From Armatimonas sp043757465 (GTDB taxonomy: Bacteria > Armatimonadota > Armatimonadia > Armatimonadales > Armatimonadaceae), in the NCBI RefSeq assembly GCF_043757465.1, contig NZ_JAYVPL010000131.1:46381-110380 (forward strand): a DNA stretch of 64,000 nucleotides, written 5' to 3'. A program made the position numbers and the translations under genes. The notes beneath the pieces are model-generated. The model did no database searches and was not told where the DNA came from. It saw only the letters and a program-made list of their open reading frames with translations. Of the stretch, positions 8,166 through 17,285 are shown one piece after another (the first letter of the stretch is position 1; each line of letters begins with the position of its first letter).

Positions 8166-11100
8166 ATGAACCGTATTCTGAAGCTCAATCCCTACAAATT
8201 AAGTGCAGTGGGAGCCACCCTCGCGCTTCCTGCGATGCTCCTTTGGGCAGGAGCAGCCACCTCGGGTGCCGCCCTGCCCCGTACCGCTGCTCCTGAACTC
8301 ACGCGCGTGGAGCTTGAGAAACGCTTTACCAGCACGGTTCGACCGTTTATGCAGACCTACTGCGCCCCTTGTCATGGTAAAGACAAGCCCCAAGCCCAGC
8401 TTAATCTGACTTCCTACACCACAATGGCATCCGTGATAAAGGAGCTCCCCCACTGGATACTGGTGATGGATCGTCTGGGTATCAAAGACATGCCTCCCAG
8501 CACCAGCAAGCAACCGATGGCTCAGCAGCGTGAGGCGGTGATCGCCTGGATTCGGACGGTGCGGCAGATGGAGATTGCGCGAACATCAGGCGACCCCGGC
8601 CCCGTGCTAGCACGCCGTCTGAGCAACCGTGAGTACGACTACACCATCCGCGATCTGACCGGCGTTGACCTGCGGCCCACCAAAGAGTTCCCCGTGGACC
8701 CTGCCAACCAAGAAGGCTTTGACAACTCCGGCGAGTCGCTCACGGTCTCATCTGCGCTGGCAAAGAAATACCTAGCGGCGGCAAAAGAGATCGGGGATCA
8801 CCTGGCGCTTACCTCCACCGGCCTTGCGTTCGCGTCTCATCCCGTGCTAGGCCAGACCGACCGCGATAAGTTTTGCACTCAGCGCATCGTCGCGTTCTAC
8901 AAGCGCCAGCCCACCGACTTAGCCGATTATTTCTACGCTGCCTGGCAGCTCAAGCACTCTGGTGGCACACTAACACTCGCAACGGTCGCAGCGCAGGAGA
9001 AAATTAGCGCGAAGTACTTAGAGACGATCTGGAAGCTTCTGACATCAAGCGCCCCCGAGCATAAAGTCGGCCCCGTGGCAAGTCTTCAAGTGAAGTTCAA
9101 TGCGCTCCCCGAGAGCGCCGCCGCCGCGCAAAAAGGCTGTGCAGAGCTCAAGAGCTGGGGCGATGGACTGCGCCGTAAGATCGCCTGGCGCTTTAGCAAC
9201 CTTAAAGTTCCCAATGAGTTCTCCGCAGGCAGCTTCACCAATGTCCTGTGGAAAGACCGTCAGTACGCTACCCACCGAGATAAGTTTAATCCCAAGTTCC
9301 TGCAGATTGGAGGCGTCCCGGCTACGCGGCTAGGCCAGGTCAAGGGAGGGTCACTGGGTAAGGTCGAGAAAGAGCCCGTGATGATCACCGACCCGGTGGA
9401 TCCAGATCTCTTTGCGCCTCTCGACGAGGCGGAGCGTGCTCCTTATCTCGCAAGCTTCTCGGCCTTTAGTCGCCTCTTCCCCGATGCGTTCTTCATTGAT
9501 GAGCGCGGGCTGATGGAATCCGACAATATCTTCCAGCGCACCGGGCGTGTTCTCACAGGCGGGACCCACAACGCCGTTAGCTACTTCCGTGACGATGCCC
9601 CGCTGCGAGAGCTGGTTCTCGACGCGAAAGGCCAGCAGGAGCTTGATGCGCTCTGGCGCGACTTTGCGATCGTGGCTTCGTATAATGAGCAGACGTTTCT
9701 CCAAGGAATCTTCTACGAGCGCAATGAGGCTCAGACGATTAAAGTCACCCGCGATCCTGAGTTTAACTTCGTCAAGTCGGAGGATCGTGCGTGTGCAGGT
9801 ACAGATCTAATCCAACGCTACTGTGATCTTTATCTCGCCAAGGCCAAGCGAATGGGCGCAGTGCCGGAGACCCTGGCGGCCTATGAGGACTACTTCAAGC
9901 GCTCATCGGCTGACATCCGGCAAGAGGAGCGTGACCGCCTCGCCGCCGAACAGGTGCACAAAAAAGCCCTGCTGGAGTTTGCCCAGAAGGCGTTTCGTCG
10001 CCCGCTCACCCAGGAAGACCGCACTGAGCTACTAGGCTTCTACACCAAGCTCCGCCAAAAAGAGGCACTTACGCACGAGGACGCGATCCGTGATACGGTC
10101 GTGTGGATCTTGATGTCGCCCAACTTCCTCTTCCGCCTTGATCAGGAAACGCCCCTCATGCCCGCAAAGCCTGTCAAGGGGCGAATCTTGACGGCTAACC
10201 AGGCTGCTCCCGCGCCTCAGAAAACGCAGCAGCTCTCTGACTACGCCATTGCCAGCCGCCTGAGCTACTTTCTTTGGTCTTCGAGTCCCGATGACGAGCT
10301 TCTAGCGCTCGCCGCAAAGGGCGAGCTTCGGAAGCCCCCCGTACTGATAGCGCAGGCACAGCGGATGCTCAAGAGCCCCAAGACCCGTGCACTTGCCACG
10401 GAGTTCGGGGGCAACTGGCTGGACTTCCGCCGCTTTGAGGAGCACAACGCTGTAGATAAAACGCGCTTCCCTAGCTTCAACAACAACCTCCGCCAGTCCA
10501 TGTTCGAGGAGCCGCTCCACTTCATGCTCGACACGTTCCAGAACAATGGCTCGGTTCTTGACTGGCTCTTTGGCAAGCATACTTTTGTAAATGCTACCTT
10601 GGCCAAGCACTACGGCATGAGCGAGATAACCGTTAAGGCAGATGACTGGGTGCGGGTAGACAATGCGGCAAGCTATGGGCGTGGTGGGCTGCTCCCCATG
10701 GCGCTCTTTCTGACCCAGAACGCCTCGGGGCTTCGTACTAGCCCGGTCAAGCGCGGCTACTGGGTCGTGCGGCGTGTCTTGGGCGAGCAGATTCCTCCGC
10801 CCCCCGCAAAAGTCCCGGAGCTTCCCAAGGACGAGAGTGAGCTAGGGGAGAAGACCCTGCGTCAGGCACTGGAGATTCACCGTAAAAATCCTGCCTGTAG
10901 TGGCTGTCACGCACGCTTTGATTCCTACGGCCTGGTGTTTGAGAACTTCGGCCCCATCGGCGAGCGGCGCACCCAAGATGGCGGTGGAAAGGCAGTGGAT
11001 AACCGCGCGCTCTTCCCCGGTGGCCAAGAGTTTGTGGGAGTCTCCGGCCTTCAGGAGTTCATTCGCCTCAAGCGCCAGCAAGATTTTGTTGGCACTTTTA

Positions 11101-11288
11101 GCCGAAAACTACTATCCTATGCACTAGGACGAACACTCTTGCCCTCGGATGAGCCCCTGCTCGCCGAGATAAGCAAGCGTCTGAGCACTAATAACTATCG
11201 TTTTAACACACTGGTGGAGGGGATTGTCACCAGCCCGCAGTTTCGTAACCGGCGGGTGTCATCGATCACTCCCACAAAGGACGCATAA
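8166..11288 (+). CDS. Planctomycetes-type c-type cytochrome protein (DUF1587/DUF1592/DUF1588/DUF1585)
   Basis: A 1040-residue exported protein. After a signal-anchor (LSAVGATLALPAMLLWAGA) it has a haem-binding CxxCH (YCAPCHGK, about residue 63) in a PSCyt1-like domain. Next come the DUF1587 block (RRLSNREYDYTIRDLTGVDL), DUF1595/DUF1592 segments (FAQKAFRRPLTQEDR; DYAIASRLSYFLWSSSPDDELL), the DUF1588 block (RTSPVKRGYWVVRRVLGEQIPPPP) and a second CxxCH (NPACSGCHARFDSYGLVFENFG). The last part is DUF1585-like. Such proteins are paired with DUF1552 proteins in Planctomycetes, Verrucomicrobia and Armatimonadota. They are thought to act in periplasmic breakdown of complex carbon, but the reaction is not established. 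The DUF1552 gene follows 4 nt later. Confidence 0.85.
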   Translation: MNRILKLNPYKLSAVGATLALPAMLLWAGAATSGAALPRTAAPELTRVELEKRFTSTVRPFMQTYCAPCHGKDKPQAQLNLTSYTTMASVIKELPHWILVMDRLGIKDMPPSTSKQPMAQQREAVIAWIRTVRQMEIARTSGDPGPVLARRLSNREYDYTIRDLTGVDLRPTKEFPVDPANQEGFDNSGESLTVSSALAKKYLAAAKEIGDHLALTSTGLAFASHPVLGQTDRDKFCTQRIVAFYKRQPTDLADYFYAAWQLKHSGGTLTLATVAAQEKISAKYLETIWKLLTSSAPEHKVGPVASLQVKFNALPESAAAAQKGCAELKSWGDGLRRKIAWRFSNLKVPNEFSAGSFTNVLWKDRQYATHRDKFNPKFLQIGGVPATRLGQVKGGSLGKVEKEPVMITDPVDPDLFAPLDEAERAPYLASFSAFSRLFPDAFFIDERGLMESDNIFQRTGRVLTGGTHNAVSYFRDDAPLRELVLDAKGQQELDALWRDFAIVASYNEQTFLQGIFYERNEAQTIKVTRDPEFNFVKSEDRACAGTDLIQRYCDLYLAKAKRMGAVPETLAAYEDYFKRSSADIRQEERDRLAAEQVHKKALLEFAQKAFRRPLTQEDRTELLGFYTKLRQKEALTHEDAIRDTVVWILMSPNFLFRLDQETPLMPAKPVKGRILTANQAAPAPQKTQQLSDYAIASRLSYFLWSSSPDDELLALAAKGELRKPPVLIAQAQRMLKSPKTRALATEFGGNWLDFRRFEEHNAVDKTRFPSFNNNLRQSMFEEPLHFMLDTFQNNGSVLDWLFGKHTFVNATLAKHYGMSEITVKADDWVRVDNAASYGRGGLLPMALFLTQNASGLRTSPVKRGYWVVRRVLGEQIPPPPAKVPELPKDESELGEKTLRQALEIHRKNPACSGCHARFDSYGLVFENFGPIGERRTQDGGGKAVDNRALFPGGQEFVGVSGLQEFIRLKRQQDFVGTFSRKLLSYALGRTLLPSDEPLLAEISKRLSTNNYRFNTLVEGIVTSPQFRNRRVSSITPTKDA

Positions 11289-11292
11289 GACC

Positions 11293-12642
11293 ATGTCAAA
11301 CGAAGAAGCAACGACAAAATCAAATCAAGCACTCTCACGGCGCATTCTGCTCCGGGGTGCCGGTGTTGCCATGACCCTCCCGTGGCTGGAGTCGGCGGCA
11401 GTGTGGGGCGCTCCCCTCGCTAGCAAGCAGACCACCCAGACACCGCCCAAGCGCTTTGTGGTTCAGTTCATGGGAACTGGCATCAGCCCCAACAACTGGG
11501 GAGCCAAGGGCGAGGGTGCTCAGATGGAGCTCGGCAAGTGTCTTGCGCCGCTGGAGCCTTTCAAGGCCAAGCTCAATGTGATCAGTGGTCTCTTCAACAA
11601 GCCCTCCACCGGTGTGGGGATTCACCCGGGCATGACCGGCGGCATTCTCTCCGGGGCTGCACTCACCCGAGGGGCCGTGCTCCATGGGGGTGTCAGTATG
11701 GATCAGGTGCTGGCCCAGCGCCTCGGGCAGGACACCGTTCAGCCAAGCCTGGTTCTCTCCTGCGAGAAGCCACTGACGGGCTACCATGAGTCCAACTTCT
11801 CCATGGCCTACAGCTCTTATATCTCCTGGCAAGACGCCGACTCGCCCGTCCCGAGCGAGGTCTACCCGTCACTGGCCTTCGATGGCCTCTTCGACAATAG
11901 TGGTAGTCAGCGCCTAGAGAGCGTCCTGGATCGTGTCGGCTCTGAGGCCGCCAGCCTGCGCCGCAAGATCAGCCGAGAGGACCGCTCCAAGCTCGATGAG
12001 TACCTCAACAGTGTCCGCGAGGTGGAGAAACGTGCCCAGAAGCTCCGCACCGAGATGTCCAAGGCCGCTGACAACGCTCGTGGGAAGGGCAAGCCGCTGG
12101 TGGCGATGAAGCGCCCCGACGACGGCCTGCCCGAAGACCTTCGGGAGCACATGCGGCTGATGTGCGATATTGTCGCACTCGCCATTCAGACCGACAAGAC
12201 CCGGATCGCCTCAATGCTCATGTGCCGCGATCTCTCGGGCCTGTTCTACCCGTTCCTCAATGTCAACGACGGCCACCATATTGCCTCGCATAGCGATAAC
12301 TCCGAGGGCTACCAGCGTATTGTTCACCACTACGTCACACAGCTGGCGTATCTGGCAGGAAAGCTGGACGCGATGCCCGAAGGCCAGCGAACAGTTCTAG
12401 ACAACACCTGCATCCTCTGGCTCTCCAACATGTACTCCGGCTCCTCACACGATAACACGCACCTGCCGATTTTAACCGTCGGCGGTATGAGCGGTGCACT
12501 GGCAACGGGCCGCGTGCTGAACTACCGCGATAAAGGCGATGAGAACCGCAAGGTCTGTAGCCTCTACCTCTCGCTGATGGATCGAATGGGTGTCAAGCTA
12601 GACCGCTTCGGCGATGCCGACACGCGCCTCGCCGGAATCTAA
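11293..12642 (+). CDS. DUF1552 secreted protein, partner of the cytochrome
   Basis: A 449-residue protein starting at ATG 11293, directly behind the cytochrome gene. The N-terminus has an RRILLRGAGVAMTLPWLES segment, the Tat-like start of DUF1552 proteins. The mature part shows KRFVVQFMGTGISPNNWGAKG, GGVSMDQVLAQRLGQ, SNFSMAYSSYISW, LDEYLNSVREVEKRAQ and NMYSGSSHDNTHLPILTVGG. It is distantly related to the sulfatase/DUF1501 type. It works with the large cytochrome, to which it is genetically welded in several phyla; the biochemical role is unproven. An upstream in-frame ATG at 11224 lies within the cytochrome gene and is rejected. The 3' end overlaps the convergent gene by 45 bp. Confidence 0.85.
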   Translation: MSNEEATTKSNQALSRRILLRGAGVAMTLPWLESAAVWGAPLASKQTTQTPPKRFVVQFMGTGISPNNWGAKGEGAQMELGKCLAPLEPFKAKLNVISGLFNKPSTGVGIHPGMTGGILSGAALTRGAVLHGGVSMDQVLAQRLGQDTVQPSLVLSCEKPLTGYHESNFSMAYSSYISWQDADSPVPSEVYPSLAFDGLFDNSGSQRLESVLDRVGSEAASLRRKISREDRSKLDEYLNSVREVEKRAQKLRTEMSKAADNARGKGKPLVAMKRPDDGLPEDLREHMRLMCDIVALAIQTDKTRIASMLMCRDLSGLFYPFLNVNDGHHIASHSDNSEGYQRIVHHYVTQLAYLAGKLDAMPEGQRTVLDNTCILWLSNMYSGSSHDNTHLPILTVGGMSGALATGRVLNYRDKGDENRKVCSLYLSLMDRMGVKLDRFGDADTRLAGI

Positions 12643-13833
12643 AGCAAAACGAGGACAACCTGTTCTTAGCACAACAAACGCGGCGCTCGCCCCGATCCAG
12701 GTGGCGTCGCGGTTGTGGTCCACACCCAGCATCTTGCCGCGCCCGAGCCGAAGCAGCGCCGTCATGGCCTGGTAGGTCTCGCCGACACGCAGGAACATAA
12801 TCCGAACCTCCACTTTGGTCGGGCCTTCGGGCGTCTCGATCGTCGGGATAAAGTTCACGCGCTCCTGCAAGATCCACTGGGTCTTCTCACTCTCGGGCAC
12901 AGCAGCAATGTCCTCTTTCGTCGGCCCGACTTTCACACCGAGACCCGCGAACGAGAAAAGCGGCTTGAGGACGAAGTCTTCGAGGTTGTCGGGGAGACGT
13001 GCCACGTCCGACAGAAACTGCGTTTTGGGGACACTGGGGTGTTTCAGAAACGGCAGGGAGAACTTGCTGATCAGAAAATACCAGTTCGGGTGCCCCGCCC
13101 ACTCCACATCGAGATCGTCGCGAAAATCAAAGGGCAGTGCGATATTCTTGCGGATTATCTCGTCCACGATCACCCGGTTGTAGAGGCGCTTGATCCGCGT
13201 GCCGTCGGGCGCGAAGAGCTGCTTGCCGCGCTTGGTCACGTGTGCGACGTCCAGCATCTGGACGCCGTAGTGCTGCTGTGTGAGAGCGAAGTCCGGCAGG
13301 GTCTTCTGGGTCTGGGGCGCAATCTCCAAGAGAAAGACCTCCCTTGGATCGTGGCCGTTGCAGAGCGCCTGGCCCAGTGTGGCATCGTAGCTCGCGCGTG
13401 TCCCGTGCTCTAAAAAAGCACTGAGGGTACTCTCCAGCCCGTACGCCTCCCGATAGATCTCCGCCAGTGTCGGCTGGAAGGCGTAGAGAGAGGGAAAACC
13501 CTGAATCTCGACGAGCTTTGGCTGTAAGTGCGCATCGAGCCCGAAGTCGGCTTGCACAAAAAGGGGCGTCGGGTCGGTGTTCGGAACGCGGAACGCCTCA
13601 GGAATCGCTTCGGCGGCACGGGATAGATAGTCAGAGTTTCCCAGAAGCTGTGCGATCAGCTCACAGCCCGCCGTCACCATGCTCTCCAGCGTCGCCGCCT
13701 CGAAAAAACACGGTGTCTCCGCGCAGCGAAACGGAATCGGAACCCCGCAGTGCTGTGTCAGCAAGCGCTGAAACGCCGCATAACGACTCGGTGTGAAGGC
13801 GGCATTAAACGCTGCACGATAGCTCTCAACCAT
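12598..13833 (-). CDS. ATP-grasp-like protein of unknown substrate
   Basis: A 411-residue cytoplasmic protein. The first half contains QADFGLDAHLQPKLVEIQGFPSLYAFQ, the next part RIKRLYNRVIVDEI. The last third has an ATP-grasp-like nucleotide-binding arrangement: DFVLKPLFSFAGLGVKVGPT (Lys and glycine-rich loop), WILQERVNF (hinge with acidic residue) and KVEVRIMFLRV (metal-ligand region). The whole resembles peptide- or amide-ligase-type ATP-grasp proteins without a known substrate. ATG 13833 is preceded by GGGAG 8 nt upstream. The 33 extra codons of the longer frame run into a palindromic repeat element and are not coding. It is monocistronic. Confidence 0.55.
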   Translation of the reverse strand: MVESYRAAFNAAFTPSRYAAFQRLLTQHCGVPIPFRCAETPCFFEAATLESMVTAGCELIAQLLGNSDYLSRAAEAIPEAFRVPNTDPTPLFVQADFGLDAHLQPKLVEIQGFPSLYAFQPTLAEIYREAYGLESTLSAFLEHGTRASYDATLGQALCNGHDPREVFLLEIAPQTQKTLPDFALTQQHYGVQMLDVAHVTKRGKQLFAPDGTRIKRLYNRVIVDEIIRKNIALPFDFRDDLDVEWAGHPNWYFLISKFSLPFLKHPSVPKTQFLSDVARLPDNLEDFVLKPLFSFAGLGVKVGPTKEDIAAVPESEKTQWILQERVNFIPTIETPEGPTKVEVRIMFLRVGETYQAMTALLRLGRGKMLGVDHNRDATWIGASAAFVVLRTGCPRFALDSGEARVGIAEAV

Positions 13834-13866
13834 AAAATTTCTCCCTGAGACTGCCCCGATAGAAAC

Positions 13867-14012
13867 CGCCCCCATGAACGGGGGCGTGATATTGTCCTCG
13901 CAAGCTCCGACACGAAGGCCACTTCGGGCCATACAGAGTTGATTCGGGATGGGCGGGACGCCCTTTGTGTCCGAGGCACAAGGACAATAAGACGCCCCCG
14001 TTCATGGGGGCG
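13867..14012. repeat. Palindromic inverted-repeat element, copy 1 (REPIN/MITE-like)
   Basis: A 146-bp element bounded by inverted 20-bp ends (CGCCCCCGTTCATGGGGGCG at the right, its complement at the left). Each end is itself a hairpin (CCCCC-ATGAAC-GGGGG). Inside, each half repeats a second motif: GACACGAAGG on the left, and the complement of GGACACAAAGG on the right. A second, longer copy is at 55874-56141. The four half-units make two inverted pairs, the layout of REPINs or non-autonomous MITEs. It lies between the tRNA-Gln terminator and the ATP-grasp gene, so it forms part of the latter's 5' region. Confidence 0.8.
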
Positions 14013-14024
14013 AGTCCTAAATCA

Positions 14025-14053
14025 AAAAACCCCGCTACGATTGTAGCGGGGTT
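14025..14053 (-). terminator. Intrinsic terminator of tRNA-Gln
   Basis: On the minus strand, stem CCCCGCTAC / GTAGCGGGG with a short loop is followed by TTTTTT. It lies 5 nt beyond the 3' end of the tRNA gene. Confidence 0.85.
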
Positions 14054-14057
14054 TGAG

Positions 14058-14128
14058 TTCCCGGACAAGGATTCGAACCTCGATTAACAGGGCCAGAACC
14101 TGTCGTCCTGCCGTTGAACGATCCGGGA
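14058..14128 (-). tRNA. tRNA-Gln (anticodon CTG)
   Basis: Read by eye as a full cloverleaf. The acceptor stem is TCCCGGA / TCCGGGA, the D arm GTTC...GGAC, and the anticodon arm ACAGG-TTCTGGC-CCTGT with CTG at positions 34-36. The T arm is CGAGG-TTCGAAT-CCTTG and the discriminator base is A. The 3' CCA is not encoded. It pairs with CAG codons. Confidence 0.92.
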
Positions 14129-14229
14129 ATGCGCCAGCTAATATATCGTATCCTCGCATTGCGTGCAAGAGAAGGAAAACCCAGTGCGCGAGCCGAACTC
14201 TGCGGGTAGATTTCTTTGGGAGAAAAACA

Positions 14230-15669
14230 ATGACACGACGAGGTTTTTTAGACGAGGCATTCTTTGCCGCTGCCATAGCATCGCTCACGGCGTCTGGCGC
14301 GTTTGCGGCAGAGCCCGCACCCGTGCGCTCGAAACGGCGCTTTGGTGCGGCGGACAGAGTGCGTATGGCGGTGATCGGAGTCCACGGGCGCGGCATGGCG
14401 CACGTGGAGGGTTACCTTGGCCTGGCTGATGCGGAGATCGTCGCGATCTGCGATGTGGATCTGAGCTCTGCGGAGAAGGCGGCGGCGGCGGTTGAGAAGA
14501 AGACCGGCAAGAAGCCTAAGATCTACCAGGATCTGCGCAAAGTTTTTGAGGACAAAGACATAGACGCGGTCTCGTGTGCGCTGCCGATTCACTGGCACTC
14601 GCTGGCGGCGTCTTGGGCGATGCAGGCGGGCAAGGATGTCTACGTGGAGAAGCCCTGTAGCCACAATGTGAGCGAGGGCCGACGCCTTGTGCAGATGCAG
14701 CAGCGCACCGGACGGATCTGCCAAGTAGGGACGCAGAGCCGATCCGCCAAGGCGGTTCAGGGGGGCATCAAGTTTCTCCACGACGGCAAGCTTGGTAAAG
14801 TTACCCTGGCGCGCGGTCTTTGCTACAAGCCACGCAAGAGCATCGGCATCAAGCCCGATGGCCCAGTGCCCTCTGGAGTGGACTACGATATCTGGCTTGG
14901 CCCCGCTCCCAAGCGGCCTTTCAATCCCAATCGCTTCCACTACGAGTGGCACTGGAACTTCGACTACGGCGCAGGCGATCTGGGCAACCAGGGAATCCAC
15001 CAGATGGATATCGCGCGCTGGGCGCTAGACAAACACGAGCTGCCGCGCGGGGTCGAGTCCATCGGCTGTCGGCTGGGCTACGTGGACCAGGCCAATACTC
15101 CTAACACCGTGGTTTCCACCTACGACTACGGCGACAAGCAGCTTATCTTCGAAGTGCGCGGCCTGCCCACCGAGGGATTGATGGGCGCGAGCATCGGCGA
15201 TATTGTCTACGGCGAGAACGGCTACGTGGTCTTCACCGCGAGCTATGGCAAGGCGGCGGCCTTTGACAAAGAGGGCAAGCCCCTAGAGACTTTCAGTGGT
15301 GGCGGCGATCACTTTGCCGCGTTTATCCGGGCAGTCAAGAGCCGCAAGCAGAGCGATCTAGCCGCACCCGTCTTAGAGGGGCACCTCTCCAGCGCTCTGT
15401 GCCACCTCGGTAATGTGAGCTACCGCTTGGGCACCGAAGGCGGTCCGGCAAAGAGCAACTTTGCCAACAAACCGTTTGGGGAGGCGTACTCGCGCATGAT
15501 CACGCACCTGACGGCAAACAACGCCCTGACGCCTGATGCCAAGCTGCGCTTTGGAGCTAGCCTCACCCTTGACCCTAAACAAGAGCGTTTCATCGGGACG
15601 GGCGACAAGGAGGCAAACTTGCTCCTCACTCGCGAGTACCGAAAGGGCTTCGAGTTGCCCAAGGTATAG
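14230..15669 (+). CDS. Gfo/Idh/MocA-family oxidoreductase with Tat signal
   Basis: A 479-residue protein. The N-terminus MTRRGFLDEAFFAAAIASLTASGAFA is a twin-arginine-type signal. The Rossmann domain follows with MAVIGVHGRGMAHVEGYL (GxGxxG variant) and AEIVAICDVD binding NAD(P). The catalytic-region motif VEKPCSHNVSEG contains the conserved EKP lysine. The C-terminal substrate domain includes HWNFDYGAGDLGNQGIHQMDIARWAL, typical of the exported sugar-acting branch common in Planctomycetes, Bacteroidetes and Armatimonadota. It probably oxidises or reduces a sugar derivative in the periplasm. ATG 14230 has GGGAG about 7 nt upstream. A longer frame starting at 14053 would run through the tRNA gene and is rejected. 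Confidence 0.88.
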   Translation: MTRRGFLDEAFFAAAIASLTASGAFAAEPAPVRSKRRFGAADRVRMAVIGVHGRGMAHVEGYLGLADAEIVAICDVDLSSAEKAAAAVEKKTGKKPKIYQDLRKVFEDKDIDAVSCALPIHWHSLAASWAMQAGKDVYVEKPCSHNVSEGRRLVQMQQRTGRICQVGTQSRSAKAVQGGIKFLHDGKLGKVTLARGLCYKPRKSIGIKPDGPVPSGVDYDIWLGPAPKRPFNPNRFHYEWHWNFDYGAGDLGNQGIHQMDIARWALDKHELPRGVESIGCRLGYVDQANTPNTVVSTYDYGDKQLIFEVRGLPTEGLMGASIGDIVYGENGYVVFTASYGKAAAFDKEGKPLETFSGGGDHFAAFIRAVKSRKQSDLAAPVLEGHLSSALCHLGNVSYRLGTEGGPAKSNFANKPFGEAYSRMITHLTANNALTPDAKLRFGASLTLDPKQERFIGTGDKEANLLLTREYRKGFELPKV

Positions 15670-15685
15670 TCTCTTGTGATAAAAT

Positions 15686-15718
15686 GCCCCACGTTTGCCG
15701 CGATGGCAAGCGTGGGGC
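15686..15718. promoter_or_regulatory. Strong inverted repeat upstream of gltD
   Basis: GCCCCACG-T-TTGCC / GGCAA-G-CGTGGGGC forms a 13-bp hairpin, 35 nt before gltD. A TAAAAT box (15680-15685) directly abuts its left arm, so the repeat overlaps the likely transcription start. It could be an operator, a 5'-UTR hairpin, or a terminator of the upstream gene, although no T-run follows. Confidence 0.4.
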
Positions 15719-15753
15719 GCTGTCGCCACAAAAAGTAGAGTTGTGGAAAAATT

Positions 15754-17202
15754 ATGGGTGACAGCAGAGCATTTTTAAGTCTGACGCGGGAAGCGCCAAA
15801 AAAGCGCGCCGTGGGCGAGCGGGTGCGGGACTGGTCGGAGGTGTATCTTCCGATGGCCCCTGAGAAGCTACGTGCCCAGGCATCGCGCTGTATGGACTGT
15901 GGCGTTCCTTTCTGCCACAATGGCTGCCCGCTAGGCAACCTCATCCCGGACTGGAACGACTTAGTCTACCGGGGCCGCTGGCAGGAGGCGCTCACGGCGC
16001 TCCACGCCACCAATAACTTCCCTGAGTTCACCGGGCGGCTGTGTCCCGCACCGTGCGAGGATGCCTGTGTCTTAGCGATCAACGATAAAGCCGTCACGAT
16101 CAAGACCGTCGAGCAGCGCATTATTGACCATGGTTTTGAAGAGGGCTGGGTCGTTCCGGAGCCCCCACAGAGCCGCACGGGCAAGCGTGTCGCAGTGATT
16201 GGCAGTGGCCCGGCGGGCCTCGCGGCGGCGCAGCAACTGAACCGGGTCGGGCACTGGGTGACAGTGTTTGAGCGGGACGATCGCTTGGGCGGGCTGATGC
16301 GCTACGGTATCCCCGACTTCAAGATGGACAAGGCCGTGCTGGACCGACGGCTCACGCAGCTTGCCGATGAGGGGATTTTCTTCTGCACGGGTGCCACGGT
16401 CGGGCAGAACGTAACAGTGATAGAGCTGCGCCGCGACTTTGAGGCGGTCTTACTCTGTACCGGGGCGCTGGAGCCACGTCTTCTGGAGCTACCCGGCGTC
16501 GAGCTGGCGGGCGTGCACTACGCCATGGATTATCTGGTGCCGCAGAACAAGCGCAACGCGGGCGACAGTCTTCCGACGATTGATGCCGAGGGCAAGCACG
16601 TCGTGATCATCGGGGGCGGCGACACGGGCGCGGACTGCTACGGCACGGCGCTACGGCAGGGCGCGGCCTCGGTGACCCAGTTCCAGATCCACCCGGAGCC
16701 GCCCGTGGAGATGCCTGAGCTCAACCCCTGGTGGCCACAGCCCGCGCATATTTTAAAGTCCGGCCCGGCGCACGAAGAGGGTGGCGAGCGCGAGTGGGGA
16801 ATTCATACCACGCACTTCGAGGGCGATGCGAGCGGCACTGTCAAGTCCCTGCACGCGGTGCAAGTGGAGCGTATTGAGCGCGCGGAGGGTGGCCGATGCG
16901 TGGTCGCCGTTCCAGGCTCCGAGACGATCTTCCCTGCCGATTTAGTTCTGATCGCCATCGGCTACAACGGCCCGGAGCGAGCGCTGCTCACGCAGTTTGG
17001 GCTGGAGCTGAACCAGCGCGGCAACGTGAAAACCGACGAGAACTACATGTCGGTGAATGTTCCTGCCGTCTTTGCCGCAGGCGACTCGCGCCGGGGCCAG
17101 AGCCTGATTGTCTGGGCGATCGCCGAGGGCCGAGAAGCGGCGCACGGGGTGGATCAGTACCTCATGGGCGTCTCCAAACTGCCCCGCACCAGCGTGAAGT
17201 AG
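15754..17202 (+). CDS. gltD: Glutamate synthase, small (beta) subunit
   Basis: A 482-residue flavoprotein that oxidises NADPH and passes electrons to the large subunit, which makes glutamate from glutamine and 2-oxoglutarate. The N-terminal domain holds the two cysteine clusters of the family, CMDCGVPFCHNGCPLGN and RLCPAPCEDAC, which ligate 4Fe-4S centres. The FAD-binding site is VAVIGSGPAGLAAAQQL, with GGLMRYGIPDFKMDK after it. The NADPH site is HVVIIGGGDTGADCYGTA, and the terminal FAD contact is VFAAGDSRRGQSLIVWAIAEGREAA. The length is standard. The large subunit gltB is not in the window, so the two subunits are unlinked or this is a GltD-like electron donor for another enzyme. Confidence 0.93.
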   Translation: MGDSRAFLSLTREAPKKRAVGERVRDWSEVYLPMAPEKLRAQASRCMDCGVPFCHNGCPLGNLIPDWNDLVYRGRWQEALTALHATNNFPEFTGRLCPAPCEDACVLAINDKAVTIKTVEQRIIDHGFEEGWVVPEPPQSRTGKRVAVIGSGPAGLAAAQQLNRVGHWVTVFERDDRLGGLMRYGIPDFKMDKAVLDRRLTQLADEGIFFCTGATVGQNVTVIELRRDFEAVLLCTGALEPRLLELPGVELAGVHYAMDYLVPQNKRNAGDSLPTIDAEGKHVVIIGGGDTGADCYGTALRQGAASVTQFQIHPEPPVEMPELNPWWPQPAHILKSGPAHEEGGEREWGIHTTHFEGDASGTVKSLHAVQVERIERAEGGRCVVAVPGSETIFPADLVLIAIGYNGPERALLTQFGLELNQRGNVKTDENYMSVNVPAVFAAGDSRRGQSLIVWAIAEGREAAHGVDQYLMGVSKLPRTSVK

Positions 17203-17270
17203 GTCTACAGACGGATACGCGGGGTGTAAAATCCACCCTGCGCCCGATGCGAGGCTTCCTAGACAACTCC

Positions 17271-17276
17271 TATAAT
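17271..17276 (+). promoter_or_regulatory. -10 box TATAAT of third ECF sigma gene
   Basis: Perfect TATAAT ending 9 nt before the ATG at 17286. AGGAG in the 9-nt gap (17277-17281) may serve as a very close ribosome site. Confidence 0.5.
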
Positions 17277-17285
17277 AGGAGCATC

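Noticed and set aside
13834..13932. N-terminal extension of the ATP-grasp-like protein
   Set aside because: It is encoded by the palindromic repeat, and the same peptide string appears as a shadow in the second copy at 55.9 kb. ATG 13833 has a ribosome site.
14053..14229. N-terminal extension of the Gfo/Idh oxidoreductase
   Set aside because: It would be translated through the tRNA-Gln gene; the twin-arginine signal at 14230 is the natural start.
16896..17285. Upstream extension of the third ECF sigma factor
   Set aside because: It overlaps gltD in another frame; a TATAAT box precedes ATG 17286 and the shorter protein has normal length.
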